Origin: XYB1-FULL-44-23 sp964502885
Lineage (GTDB): Bacteria; Patescibacteriota; Microgenomatia; CAZETR01; Amesbacteraceae
Direction: 5' to 3'
DNA length: 64,000 nt
Assembly: GCA_964502885.1 (NCBI GenBank)
Contig: CAZCXU010000001.1
Span: 95,036-159,035 of the forward strand
In this document: positions 34,219 through 42,113 of the stretch, piece by piece
How positions within the stretch are numbered: the stretch's first letter is position 1
Layout: every line of letters begins with the position of its first letter
Made by a program: the position numbers and the translations under genes
Notes under the pieces: generated by a model
The model's database searches: none
What the model was told of the DNA's origin: nothing
Seen by the model: the letters and a program-made list of their open reading frames with translations, nothing else

Positions 34219-34944
34219 GTGACTGATCTATACGTTTCTCAGGATAAACATAAGCAAGCGCATGCACATCCTGCGTCTTCTGCTCATGGGCCGCAAGAGA
34301 AGAGCGTGACTGAGGGTGTGACAGCAGGTCAACATGATCAAGTGAGAACACATATCAATGATGTCTTGAAGCGGGTGGGGGAAAAACCCCGCAAAGAACT
34401 AGGAGGAGCCTATACTGTGTTTCCCGGGGTGAAATTTATCCAAAAACAGCAAGATGAGGAAGTGGTATTGATGTTGCGGGCGCACCCGATCACGAATTTT
34501 AAGTGGATTGTTACCGTGATTTTGGCGTTATTGCTTCCAGAGATTCTCATTGCTTTTGGGGCTTTGGCAGAGATTCCCTTCAGGGTTGTATTTGTAGGGA
34601 GACTGGTGTGGTATTTAATGATGTTGGGCTTTTCATTTGAGAAATTTCTGTCGTGGTATTACTCGGTGTTCATTGTGACAAATGAAAGAGTTATTGATAT
34701 CGATTTTGTCAATTTGCTATATAGGGTGGTTTCTTATGCCAATCTGGATCACATTGAAGAGCCGGCGATGGTGGCGGGCGGTTTTATCAGGTCAATTTTT
34801 AAATATGGGGACGTGTCTGTGGCTACGGCTGCTGAAAAGTCGACAATCGAGGCTATGGGAGTGCCGCATCCAGATAAGGTGATACGAATCGTTTCTGAGC
34901 TGGCGGAGGATTACGAAAGAGCTCACGGGAGGAGAGACAAATGA
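34219..34944 (+). CDS. Bacterial PH-domain membrane protein
   Basis: 241 residues from a GTG start; TAAAAT ends 6 bases before it. A polar N-terminal region (~70) rich in His and Gln is followed by two hydrophobic helices (about 95-145) and a bPH-type beta domain: SVFIVTNERVIDIDF, VVSYANLDHIEEP, FKYGDVSVATAA. Related proteins (YdbS/YdbT-like) are membrane proteins of unclear function. The next gene overlaps by 4 bases. Confidence 0.75.
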   Translation: MTDLYVSQDKHKQAHAHPASSAHGPQEKSVTEGVTAGQHDQVRTHINDVLKRVGEKPRKELGGAYTVFPGVKFIQKQQDEEVVLMLRAHPITNFKWIVTVILALLLPEILIAFGALAEIPFRVVFVGRLVWYLMMLGFSFEKFLSWYYSVFIVTNERVIDIDFVNLLYRVVSYANLDHIEEPAMVAGGFIRSIFKYGDVSVATAAEKSTIEAMGVPHPDKVIRIVSELAEDYERAHGRRDK

Positions 34945-35186
34945 ACGAAACAGCAGGTGTGGCGTGGCTACAGAATTTTTTGGTGAGTGGGCCAGAATTA
35001 ATTCTTAAGGGGTTTTTGGTAGTGGGGATGCTAATGTATCTATTTTTTGCGCTGGTGGTAATGAAACAGGTGGCAATTATGACGGAAACCTTTGAATCTG
35101 AAGTTAACTCAACAGTGAAATTGTTTGCATGGGGACATTTTCTGTTGACGGTCGTGATTTTGGCTGTGGTGATAGTGGTACTTTAG
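34941..35186 (+). CDS. Small two-helix membrane protein
   Basis: 81 residues with two hydrophobic helices (about 17-41 and 57-80) separated by a short polar loop. No family recognised. Its ATG overlaps the stop of the PH-domain gene (ATGA), indicating coupled translation and a possible joint role at the membrane. Confidence 0.65.
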   Translation: MNETAGVAWLQNFLVSGPELILKGFLVVGMLMYLFFALVVMKQVAIMTETFESEVNSTVKLFAWGHFLLTVVILAVVIVVL

Positions 35187-35229
35187 GAGAGGGCAGAGAC
35201 TTTTGTTTCTGTGATATCCTTTTATTGAT

Positions 35230-37089
35230 ATGGAATTAGCCGTGGGAAAAATTTCCGGTAATATGGGTGACAATTTTTGGGGGCAGGTACTGACTTATGC
35301 TCCCAATGAAGAAGACTTGAAAAATGTCCGTGGAGAGTTGGTTGTGGTATTGGGTATAGATGGGGAGGGTGGGCAAATAGAAACAATGAAAAAAGGGAGG
35401 GAGGTATTGAGTGAGATTCAAAATGGGTATTTCTCAGGCAAGAAAGAGTCTAATTTTGAATCTCTGAAGGAAGCGGTGGAAACTGGAGTTTCAGGAGATG
35501 CGAGGGTGCAGGTCGGGTGTGTGGCTTTAGCCAGAGATTGCTGGCAAGTTGTGGTTTGGGGCGGAATGGGTGTATGGGTGCAGAACGGAACTAAAAGTGG
35601 GTATGTGGTAAGGCCGGGGAGGGCTTCGGGAGATTTGATTGCTGTGAGCGGAAAGTTGAGTGTGGGAGGTGTGGTGGTTTTGGGCAATCAAGTTTTTTTT
35701 GCGGGAATTTCTGAAAGCGAACTTCCGAAATTTGTTATCCGTGGGGATGTGGACTTTGCCGCTGAGGCAATGAGGGGGGTTTTACAGAAAGCGAGTGGGG
35801 TTGGAGGTGGGTGGGTGGGGGTTGTTTTGAAACAAAATGCTCATAGGGAGACAAAGAAATTTGAGGTAGTAGATAAACAAAAAGAACTTGTTTCTGAAGG
35901 GGCTTTTCGGCCAAGCTATCCAAGCTATGGACAACGACTGCTTAACAAATTCTTGATGGCGGCATCGAGGATTTATGTCAAAAGGGGAGACAGAGAAGAT
36001 CAGCGGCGAAAAGTGCGTTATCTGGGGCTAGGGCTAGTGGCTACACTTTTGATAATGGTGGGGGTGGGACATTTTACCGCGAAGAAAAATGATAATTCAA
36101 AAAGCGAATCAGTTTTTTCGTTTGTCTCGGTTGAAGAAAAAATAAATGAAGCCGCTGAGTTGGCCGATCTGAATCCAGCCAGAACTAAGGAGTTACTGAT
36201 TGATGTGAAGAGTGCGATGAGCAATTTGAAAGGAAATAAGAATGATGTTCAAAAAATAGGGGTATTGGAGACCCGATGGAATGAAATCTGGCAAAGAGCT
36301 TCCGGGATAGTAAAGTTGGAAGTGAAAGAAGTTGTGGATCTGACCTTGGTAAGAGAGGGGATGCAGGGGCGGCGGATGGTGAAAGTAAAAGATAAGTTGT
36401 TTGTGTTGGATGGGGATTTGGGCAGAGTAGTGGAAGTTACATATGCTAACGGATCGGCTAAGGTGGTCGGTGGAGGAAATCCAATCGCACAGGCGACGTT
36501 GATTGCCAATTATCTGGAACGTGTTTTTGTGATGACCCCCAACGGAATGGTTGAGATCGGAGAATCGGTGGTGAAACTGAAGCCTGGTGAAAGTTGGGGA
36601 GCTATTGCTGATATGAAGTTGTTTGGAGGAAATGTGTATTTGCTGGATAGCGAAAAAGGGGAGGTGTGGAGACATCAGGTAAAAGGAGCTGAGTGGGGAA
36701 GCGCTCAAAAGTGGCTGGCGGATGGGAACGGGGGTGCGGCAATTGTGGGCGCAAAATCTATGTTGATAGACGGCAGTATTTATGTAATAGGAAGAAATGG
36801 AATGAGTAAGTTTACTCGGGGAATAGAAGACAGAGTTGCGGTGGAGGGTTTGGATGAAATGTGGGGCGATGGGGTGGTGGCTTGGACAGGAGAAGATGAC
36901 GAGAATATATATGTGCTGGATGGTGACAAAAAGCGGATTGTGGTGATTAGTAAACAGGGGGCGTATAAAAAACAATTTGTAGCAGATGTGTTCGCGGGAG
37001 CCAGCGATTTAGCTGTTGATGAGGATCGAGGCGAGATTTTTGTACTTTCCGGTGGTAAAGTCTGGGCTGCAAAGTATGAAAGTAACTAG
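35230..37089 (+). CDS. Membrane protein with N-terminal PP2C-like segment and C-terminal beta-propeller-like repeats
   Basis: 619 residues. Residues 1-210 recall a PP2C phosphatase core (short beta strands, GVALARDCWQVVVWGGMGVWV, GDLIAVSG) but the metal-binding aspartates are not evident, so it may be inactive. One hydrophobic helix lies at ~265-283. Beyond a helical spacer, residues ~360-619 contain repeated strands (LFVLDGDLGRVVEVTY, VYLLDSEKGEVWRH, IYVLDGDKKRIVVIS) like NHL/SMP-30 propeller blades, presumably extracytoplasmic. Only the topology is firm. Its 3' end overlaps smpB by 14 bases. Confidence 0.6.
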   Translation: MELAVGKISGNMGDNFWGQVLTYAPNEEDLKNVRGELVVVLGIDGEGGQIETMKKGREVLSEIQNGYFSGKKESNFESLKEAVETGVSGDARVQVGCVALARDCWQVVVWGGMGVWVQNGTKSGYVVRPGRASGDLIAVSGKLSVGGVVVLGNQVFFAGISESELPKFVIRGDVDFAAEAMRGVLQKASGVGGGWVGVVLKQNAHRETKKFEVVDKQKELVSEGAFRPSYPSYGQRLLNKFLMAASRIYVKRGDREDQRRKVRYLGLGLVATLLIMVGVGHFTAKKNDNSKSESVFSFVSVEEKINEAAELADLNPARTKELLIDVKSAMSNLKGNKNDVQKIGVLETRWNEIWQRASGIVKLEVKEVVDLTLVREGMQGRRMVKVKDKLFVLDGDLGRVVEVTYANGSAKVVGGGNPIAQATLIANYLERVFVMTPNGMVEIGESVVKLKPGESWGAIADMKLFGGNVYLLDSEKGEVWRHQVKGAEWGSAQKWLADGNGGAAIVGAKSMLIDGSIYVIGRNGMSKFTRGIEDRVAVEGLDEMWGDGVVAWTGEDDENIYVLDGDKKRIVVISKQGAYKKQFVADVFAGASDLAVDEDRGEIFVLSGGKVWAAKYESN

Positions 37090-37519
37090 CAAAAAAGCAT
37101 ATTTTAATTATGAGTTGGGTGAGCGGATGGAGGCGGGTATTGTGTTGACGGGAGCTGAGGCAAAATCGGCGTTTTTGGGACAAATTGATTTGGATGATGC
37201 GTATATTAAAATCCGGTCGGGGCAGCATAAGGGAATGGAAGCCTGGGTTACCAACATGAAGATATTTCCGTACAAGCATGCGGATAACACCAATTATGAT
37301 CAGGCGCGGATGCGAAAACTTTTATTGCATCAAAAAGAGATTCTGGAATTGATGAACAAAATGAAGCAAATGAACAGAATTGTCGTGCCGGTTGCCGCAT
37401 ATACTAAAAGCGGGAGAATAAAAATTGAGTTGGCGCTGGCTAGAGGCAAAAGAGTTTATGAGAAGAGAGAGAAGATTAAGAAGCGAGATCAGGAAAGGGA
37501 TGCAGAAAGATTGCAATGA
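37076..37519 (+). CDS. smpB: SsrA-binding protein SmpB
   Basis: SmpB delivers tmRNA to stalled ribosomes. ATG 37076 gives the proper N-terminus (KVTSKKAYFNYEL); the longer frame from 37016 adds 20 residues without family support. Core motifs: GIVLTGAEAKS, YIKIRSG, and the RKLLLHQKEI segment, with the basic tail KREKIKKRDQERDAERL. 147 residues is normal. Its RNA partner ssrA is encoded 1 kb downstream on the opposite strand. Confidence 0.94.
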   Translation: MKVTSKKAYFNYELGERMEAGIVLTGAEAKSAFLGQIDLDDAYIKIRSGQHKGMEAWVTNMKIFPYKHADNTNYDQARMRKLLLHQKEILELMNKMKQMNRIVVPVAAYTKSGRIKIELALARGKRVYEKREKIKKRDQERDAERLQ

Positions 37520-38157
37520 AAATAGTGGTAGTGCCTGGTTATGGTTTGCCGACTGATATTTTTGCGGATGAAATGTACGAGAAGTATTTTCGGGTAGTAA
37601 AGAGAAAGATAAATGAATATGGAGATGAAGAGATGCACTTAATTTTTTGTGGAGGAAACACCGATTTGGACCCGCCGTATGTGAGAACTGAAGCGGAAGA
37701 AATGAAGAAATTGTGGGAGCTAAAGTTTGGTAAGCCTAATGTGAAAGTGTGGTTGGAAAAAGAAAGCCTATCGAGTTTAGATAACCAGGTGGGGGCGAAA
37801 AAGATAATGGAGACAAATGGCTGGAAGGTTTTGCCGCTATTGTTTTGTGAACGAACGCGATTGGAAAGAATTCGGCTGATTGCCAAATGGGTGTATGGGG
37901 CTGAAGTGGAAGTGATTCCGGTGGATTTATATACTGAAGAGCAATTGAAAGATTTGACGCTGATGACGGCAAAGGAAGAAGCGCAGAAGATGGCAGTACT
38001 TTGGGCTATACAAAATGAAACGAACTTGAACAAATACAGACAGATGTTTGTGGAGAAATTCAGGATTTTGAGAGAGGCGAAACCGTGGGAGAGGGAAGAA
38101 AAATTGAAAGAGATGTATGGTGAGATGGCGAGGAATGAACAACCGCAAACCAAATGA
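37516..38157 (+). CDS. YdcF/ElyC-like DUF218 protein
   Basis: 213 residues of the DUF218 fold: KIVVVPGYGL at the start, FCGGNTDLD, RTEAEEMKKL and LEKESLSSLDNQVGAKKI, which correspond to the family's GG-x(n)-SEA and E-x-S-x-(S/T)-x-N blocks. Family members influence envelope biogenesis; the substrate is unsettled. Unlike many, it lacks N-terminal membrane helices. Overlaps smpB by 4 bases. Confidence 0.7.
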   Translation: MKIVVVPGYGLPTDIFADEMYEKYFRVVKRKINEYGDEEMHLIFCGGNTDLDPPYVRTEAEEMKKLWELKFGKPNVKVWLEKESLSSLDNQVGAKKIMETNGWKVLPLLFCERTRLERIRLIAKWVYGAEVEVIPVDLYTEEQLKDLTLMTAKEEAQKMAVLWAIQNETNLNKYRQMFVEKFRILREAKPWEREEKLKEMYGEMARNEQPQTK

Positions 38158-38188
38158 GGTGTTTGTTGCGGAAGGCGAAGCCGGAATC

Positions 38189-38482
38189 TTAAATGTCTAG
38201 TTTGACGGTGGTATCTTTTAATGCCTGTTTCATCTGGCTTCTACCAAATCCACTCTTCAGAAATTTTTCCCTTGCTAGAGCGTCCTTTCTGGAAATGAAG
38301 TATTCGTAATGAATAAGTTTTAGTGGTCTTCTAAATTTAGTTGCTGTTACCCGACCTTGTGCGTGGAGAATCAGTCTGTGTTTTAGGTCGGACGTGAACC
38401 CAATATACAATCTGTGGTCTTTTTCACTAAAGAGGATGTAGGTATAAAAACGTTCCTTGGAAACGTCTAACGTTTCACTCAT
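38189..38482 (-). CDS. GIY-YIG domain protein
   Basis: 97 residues from ATG 38482 (a longer frame to 38518 is less likely). Domain: FYTYILFSEKDHRLYIGFTSDLKHRL, seen as Y-x-Y-I-L with Y-I-G, followed by HYEYFISRKDALAREKFLK. This is the small, standalone UvrC-like GIY-YIG family common in bacteria, with uncertain DNA-processing role. It lies between smpB-ydcF and ssrA. Confidence 0.85.
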   Translation of the reverse strand: MSETLDVSKERFYTYILFSEKDHRLYIGFTSDLKHRLILHAQGRVTATKFRRPLKLIHYEYFISRKDALAREKFLKSGFGRSQMKQALKDTTVKLDI

Positions 38483-38500
38483 CAAATATATTATGTGTGT

Positions 38501-38558
38501 CGCGTCTGACGCGATCACCTTGCAAACACGTCTTCTTGCGAAGCCGCGTTTGACGCGG
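38501..38558. repeat. Two CGCGT...ACGCG mini-hairpins abutting the tmRNA 3' end
   Basis: CGCGTCTGACGCG (38501-38513) and CGCGTTTGACGCG (38545-38557, extended by one base pair each side) are palindromic hairpins with 3-base loops. The second directly adjoins the mature tmRNA end. The same family recurs at 51566-51578 and 51705-51717 next to a tRNA. Confidence 0.6.
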
Positions 38559-38955
38559 TGGAGATGGAGGGAGTTGAACCCTCGTCTGTGTAAGTTTTGA
38601 AAACCGGTTTATTACAAGTTTGTTTGGTATAAAGCTGCCAACAGCTGCTGGTTAGTTGGTCTTTTTTCGATTTAGGATAACCAAAGCCGATCGAAAGCAT
38701 TCCGATAGGGTTTATCACTAAAGAAAAGTTATCGGAAAAACAATTCTTGAGTGTCGGCTTGTCCCTACTTAAGCGTAAAGCATGCGAGGGGCAAACTGAG
38801 TGCTGAAGATGGAGTTGAAAGGATTGACCTTTGCAACAAAACCTTCAACGCGTGCTTTTAAGTTAGCACTTTGTTTTGAATCTGTTTTACGAGTGTGATT
38901 CGAACTCGACTTGCCGATATTTCAAGGTGCTTATACATCGAAACCCGTCATCCCC
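38559..38955 (-). ncRNA. ssrA: Transfer-messenger RNA (tmRNA)
   Basis: The ends form the tRNA-like domain: 5' GGGGATGACGGGTTTCGA (38955 downwards) and 3' GAGGGTTCAACTCCCTCCATCTCC. GGGGATG pairs with CATCTCC (one G-U), discriminator A at 38559, CCA not encoded. The T arm GAGGG-TTCAACT-CCCTC is canonical. A frame that reads GCAAAGGTCAATCC... (AKVNPFNS...) and ends ...FAPRMLYA before TAA (38769-38771) is the best tag candidate. The resume codon cannot be fixed by eye. Length ~397 nt is usual. smpB lies 1 kb away. Confidence 0.9.
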
Positions 38956-39021
38956 GACTAGCCAGGGATTATAGCAATTTGAGGCTGGAAAGTCCAGGCT
39001 GCTTGGGTTTATTGTGAAAGT

Positions 39022-39708
39022 ATGTTGCGGGGGTGGTTGAAAGCACTTTGGGGAGTACTTTTTCCGATCAGGTGTGTGGCCTGTGGTGAGCTGGGGGTTT
39101 GGGTGTGCGGGAAGTGCCAGGTTGGGTTGTGGGAGGAGGAGCAAATTTGCCCAGGGTGCGGACAGGCGAATAAAGGTGGGCTCAGGCACGGGAAGTGTGG
39201 CGGACGATCGGACCTTTTGGGCCTGACAAATATATGGGCGTATGAGGGAATGGCGAAGAAAATAATTACCGTGGCAAAGTATCGAGGTCAGTTCGCGGCC
39301 CTGGAGGTATTGTGTGAATTTGAGATGCAAAGAGATGACTTGGATCGATTCAGAGAGTTTTTGTCCACAAAGCCGATATTAGTGCCTATTCCTTTGTATA
39401 AAACCAGGTTTCGGGAGAGAGGCTTCAACCAGGCGGAAGTGATCGCTGAACTTTTGGCGCAAAAATGGAGTTTGCCTGTAAAGAAGCTGCTAACGCGGGT
39501 TCGCGATACTGGGCATCAGGCGGGGCGGGAGAGATGGATGAGGATGGTGAGCATCAGGGAAGCATTTCAGGTGAGCGCAAAGGGTACCGTGGCCTCAATA
39601 GTGCTGGTAGACGATGTGTGGACTACGGGAGCTACTATGAATGAGGCGGCCAGAGAGTTGTCGAAAGCGGGTTTTAAACGGATTTGGGGACTTGTACTGG
39701 CGCATTGA
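39022..39708 (+). CDS. comF: ComF family phosphoribosyltransferase-like protein
   Basis: 228 residues. The N-terminal zinc-binding segment has CVACGELGVWVCGKC and CPGCGQ; the C-terminal PRTase fold has the PRPP loop IVLVDDVWTTGATM and LTRVRDTGHQAGR. ComF is required for uptake of single-stranded DNA in competent bacteria and pairs with type IV pili. TATTGT ends 6 bases before the ATG (leaderless pattern). Its last 35 bases overlap the convergent J-domain gene. Confidence 0.9.
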   Translation: MLRGWLKALWGVLFPIRCVACGELGVWVCGKCQVGLWEEEQICPGCGQANKGGLRHGKCGGRSDLLGLTNIWAYEGMAKKIITVAKYRGQFAALEVLCEFEMQRDDLDRFREFLSTKPILVPIPLYKTRFRERGFNQAEVIAELLAQKWSLPVKKLLTRVRDTGHQAGRERWMRMVSIREAFQVSAKGTVASIVLVDDVWTTGATMNEAARELSKAGFKRIWGLVLAH

Positions 39709-40876
39709 CGGGTTGGGTGACAAAAGCCTTGAGGAATGCCAGGGCGAATGGATCTGGCTCCTGAGGGATTGCTCCTTCTGGCAATTGCGGAACAGTGCTT
39801 GGTGGTAGCTCGGGACGGGGTATGGGGGCTGTCAGTTCCGGAGTGGGGGTAGTGGGGGGTGGTCCGAGCTCGGATGAATTTGATTGAGCAGTTGTAGTGG
39901 GGTTGTTTTCGGACTTGGGATTGTCTGTGGTTGTTGTGGTGGTGGGTTTGGCTTCAGCAGCTGGCGTAGCGGGGGAAGATGCTTCGGATGGTAGAGCCGG
40001 AATGTTTGGGATGGTGACTTTTAGCCCCAAATCTTCGATGGCTTTCTGGATGCTTTTTGCCCGAAGAATAGTACCAGCTATTTGGGCATATTCTGCACCA
40101 TTTTGCATTGAGGAAGCTGAACCTGAGAAGTCTCCTGCAGCGGCGCGGCCTATTGAAGAGATAATTCCAAGTAAAGCAATGAGTAAGAGCATGAGGGCGT
40201 AGGCCTCGGCGGATTTGTAATTTGATTCTGGATCCTTGTTTTTTATGATGTCAGTAAGTGCGCGTACAACCTGATTTTCAGGGGCGGTGCTGTTTTCGGT
40301 GATGATGATCACTTGCTCGGCTACTGCAGGGAGTGCGGCAGCTGCTAATTGGTCCGGGGTGGTTGCTGGGTTATGGTAAATCTCGGTGAGTGAAGAGAGA
40401 CCGGCGGTAACCGCATTGTCCATCTGTGCTTCCGGTATGATGTTAACCACCGACTGGGCCGCAGAATACTCCGCAGGTTTTGGTTTTTTGGCGAGAGAAT
40501 CATAAGCATTGTTGATGATTTTCATGGCCTCTAAAGCTGCTGGGTCGTTATTTGTGTCCGGATGCCAGCGGCGGGCAGCATCGAAAAAGGCTGAGCGTAT
40601 CTGATCCGTGGTGGCATTTTTTGGAAGACCAAGAATCTCATACGGATCTTGGCCATTCAGGTTTATTTCTGGCTTATTGGGTTTTTGAGCTTGTTCCTGG
40701 TTGGCGCGAGGTTGAGATTCCGGAGTTGGTGCACGTTGTTCTTTTGGTGTAGTTGGATTTTGATTAATAGTGGAAGATTCGATAGGAGGGGTAAGATTTG
40801 AAATAGGGGGGGCTTCAGTGCCGCTGGCAATTTTATTGAGGACATCGGCAATGGCAGGAGGGGGAAACTCACTCAT
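39674..40876 (-). CDS. J-domain protein with membrane helix and Pro/Thr-rich tail
   Basis: 400 residues. After a Pro/Gln-rich stretch comes a J domain (about 75-135) with DPYEILGLPKNATTDQ and the HPD motif in RRWHPDTN. A central helical region includes one hydrophobic helix (YALMLLLIALLGIISSIGRA, ~230) and the tail is Pro/Thr-rich. J domains stimulate DnaK; here the chaperone would be recruited to a membrane. TAGTAT lies 6 bases before the ATG (leaderless pattern). No cysteine or G/F region, so it is not a DnaJ orthologue. Confidence 0.8.
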   Translation of the reverse strand: MSEFPPPAIADVLNKIASGTEAPPISNLTPPIESSTINQNPTTPKEQRAPTPESQPRANQEQAQKPNKPEINLNGQDPYEILGLPKNATTDQIRSAFFDAARRWHPDTNNDPAALEAMKIINNAYDSLAKKPKPAEYSAAQSVVNIIPEAQMDNAVTAGLSSLTEIYHNPATTPDQLAAAALPAVAEQVIIITENSTAPENQVVRALTDIIKNKDPESNYKSAEAYALMLLLIALLGIISSIGRAAAGDFSGSASSMQNGAEYAQIAGTILRAKSIQKAIEDLGLKVTIPNIPALPSEASSPATPAAEAKPTTTTTTDNPKSENNPTTTAQSNSSELGPPPTTPTPELTAPIPRPELPPSTVPQLPEGAIPQEPDPFALAFLKAFVTQPVNAPVQVPKSV

Positions 40877-40940
40877 TTATTGATACTAAGTCTAGCATTA
40901 TTTGGTTTTTGGGGCATGATCTGAGAAAATGTGTGGGCTT

Positions 40941-41025
40941 GGAGGATATCCCGAACGGCTGAGGGAATGGTTTGCTAAACCATGAAGGCGCAAGTCTTCG
41001 GTGGGTTCGACTCCCACATCCTCCG
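40941..41025 (+). tRNA. tRNA-Ser(GCU)
   Basis: Acceptor GGAGGAT/ATCCTCC, long variable arm, T arm GTGGG-TTCGACT-CCCAC, anticodon loop TTGCTAA between ATGGT and ACCAT. Decodes AGC/AGU. Discriminator G; CCA not encoded. Confidence 0.95.
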
Positions 41026-41028
41026 CAA

Positions 41029-41244
41029 ATGAGATTATTAAATAAGAAATCATTATTACTAATATTGCTGGGTGGGATTTTTTACTTGTCATTTTATGTG
41101 TTTGGTTTGCTACATCGTATTGGGTTTCCTATTACACATCCCATTTATGCAGATTGTATTGGACACAAAAGGGTGTTTGAAGATTCAAGGGGTATAAGAA
41201 GAGTCGCGTGCTATGGATTTATATACAACATCTGGCTTGAGTAA
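41029..41244 (+). CDS. Small protein with N-terminal membrane helix
   Basis: 71 residues: RLLNKKS, one hydrophobic helix (about 8-28) and a short extracytoplasmic-type tail with two cysteines (ADCIGHK, VACYGF). It starts 3 bases after tRNA-Ser(GCU). No family recognised and no clear promoter; possible but unproven. Confidence 0.4.
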   Translation: MRLLNKKSLLLILLGGIFYLSFYVFGLLHRIGFPITHPIYADCIGHKRVFEDSRGIRRVACYGFIYNIWLE

Positions 41245-41289
41245 AGGGTTTTTTAGTTGTATTACAATTTGTTGTTTTTGGGGATGTGG

Positions 41290-41411
41290 GCGGAAGGGGC
41301 GAATATTGAACTTCGTTCAAGAATCTCGCAAGACAGCGGAAGGGGCGAGATGGTGTGCGGTGCTTCGCATCCTCCGTTATCTCGCACTCTTTCTTCGCAG
41401 CGGAGCTGCTG
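41290..41411 (-). repeat. Two hairpins carrying copies of the tRNA-Ser(UGA) 3' end
   Basis: GCGGAAGGGGCGA occurs at 41290-41302, 41336-41348 and 41411-41423, the last being the 3' end of tRNA-Ser(UGA). In tRNA orientation each extra copy is a T-arm-like stem (GCGAGAT...ATCTCGC at 41345-41385; TTGAAC...GTTCAA at 41306-41320) followed by the acceptor strand CCCTTCCGC. They are not complete tRNAs. Confidence 0.7.
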
Positions 41412-41498
41412 CGGAAGGGGCGAGATTCGAACTCGCGAGGGTGTTGCCACCCTAGAGGTTTTCAAGACCTCCGCACTCGACCACTATGCGACCCTTCC
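41412..41498 (-). tRNA. tRNA-Ser(UGA)
   Basis: Acceptor GGAAGGG/CCCTTCC, anticodon loop CTTGAAA between GAGGT and ACCTC, long variable arm, T arm GCGAG-TTCGAAT-CTCGC. Decodes UCA/UCG and related. CCA not encoded. Confidence 0.95.
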
Positions 41499-41550
41499 TA
41501 GTGCAAATTAGCCTCCAAAATTATACCATTCAGTGTGCTATATTAGATTT

Positions 41551-42057
41551 ATGGTTGAGGAAAATGTTGTGGAGCAGGAAAAAGTTTTGTTGACTTGGGA
41601 GGCAGAGAGTCGACCCTACAATCCAATTGATGAACAGACGAGGCCGGTAGTGCTCGTGTTGGCGGTGCTAGTAGGAATAGTGCTGCTTTTCACCGGCGAG
41701 ACTATGATAATGATAGTGTTGGGATCATTAGCTTTTTTGTATGTGGTCTGGAATAAAAACCCGCCGGAAAAGATGGAGTTTACGATTACAAATAAGGGAA
41801 TAAGAGCTTTTGATAGGGTGTATATGTGGTGGGAATTCGGGAGGTGGTGGATTGAAGAGAAGCAGAGCGGCAAAGTTCTGATATTGGAGATGATTTCCGG
41901 GTTAGTGGGTAGATTGTACTTGCCTTTGGAGGAGAGAAAGTCTGAAGATGTTAAAAAAGTAATGTCGAAGTATCTGGTATTTGATCAGCCACAAGATACG
42001 GCTGCTGACAAACTAGCAAGGTGGGTGGGGGAGAAGTTTCCTTTGAGAAATAGTTAG
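41551..42057 (+). CDS. Small membrane protein of unknown function
   Basis: 168 residues from ATG 41551, chosen because an extended -10 TGC-TATATT (41539-41544) ends 6 bases before it. The N-terminal ~30 residues are charged, two hydrophobic helices follow (about 35-75), then a C-terminal beta/alpha part with aromatic residues (VYMWWEFGRWWIEEK). No family recognised; it may be a DUF-type PH-like membrane protein, which is a guess. Confidence 0.6.
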   Translation: MVEENVVEQEKVLLTWEAESRPYNPIDEQTRPVVLVLAVLVGIVLLFTGETMIMIVLGSLAFLYVVWNKNPPEKMEFTITNKGIRAFDRVYMWWEFGRWWIEEKQSGKVLILEMISGLVGRLYLPLEERKSEDVKKVMSKYLVFDQPQDTAADKLARWVGEKFPLRNS

Positions 42058-42113
42058 TGATCCTAAGTGACAAGGTGGAAGAGGTAGCGCTGATTGTGGG
42101 TGTGGGGGTTGTG

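Noticed and set aside
37016..37075. SmpB with 20 extra N-terminal residues
   Set aside because: They lie within the preceding gene and have no family support.
39022..40876. ComF plus pilin genes as a competence operon
   Set aside because: comF is isolated, convergent with the J-domain gene and 6 kb from the pilin run; no shared promoter.
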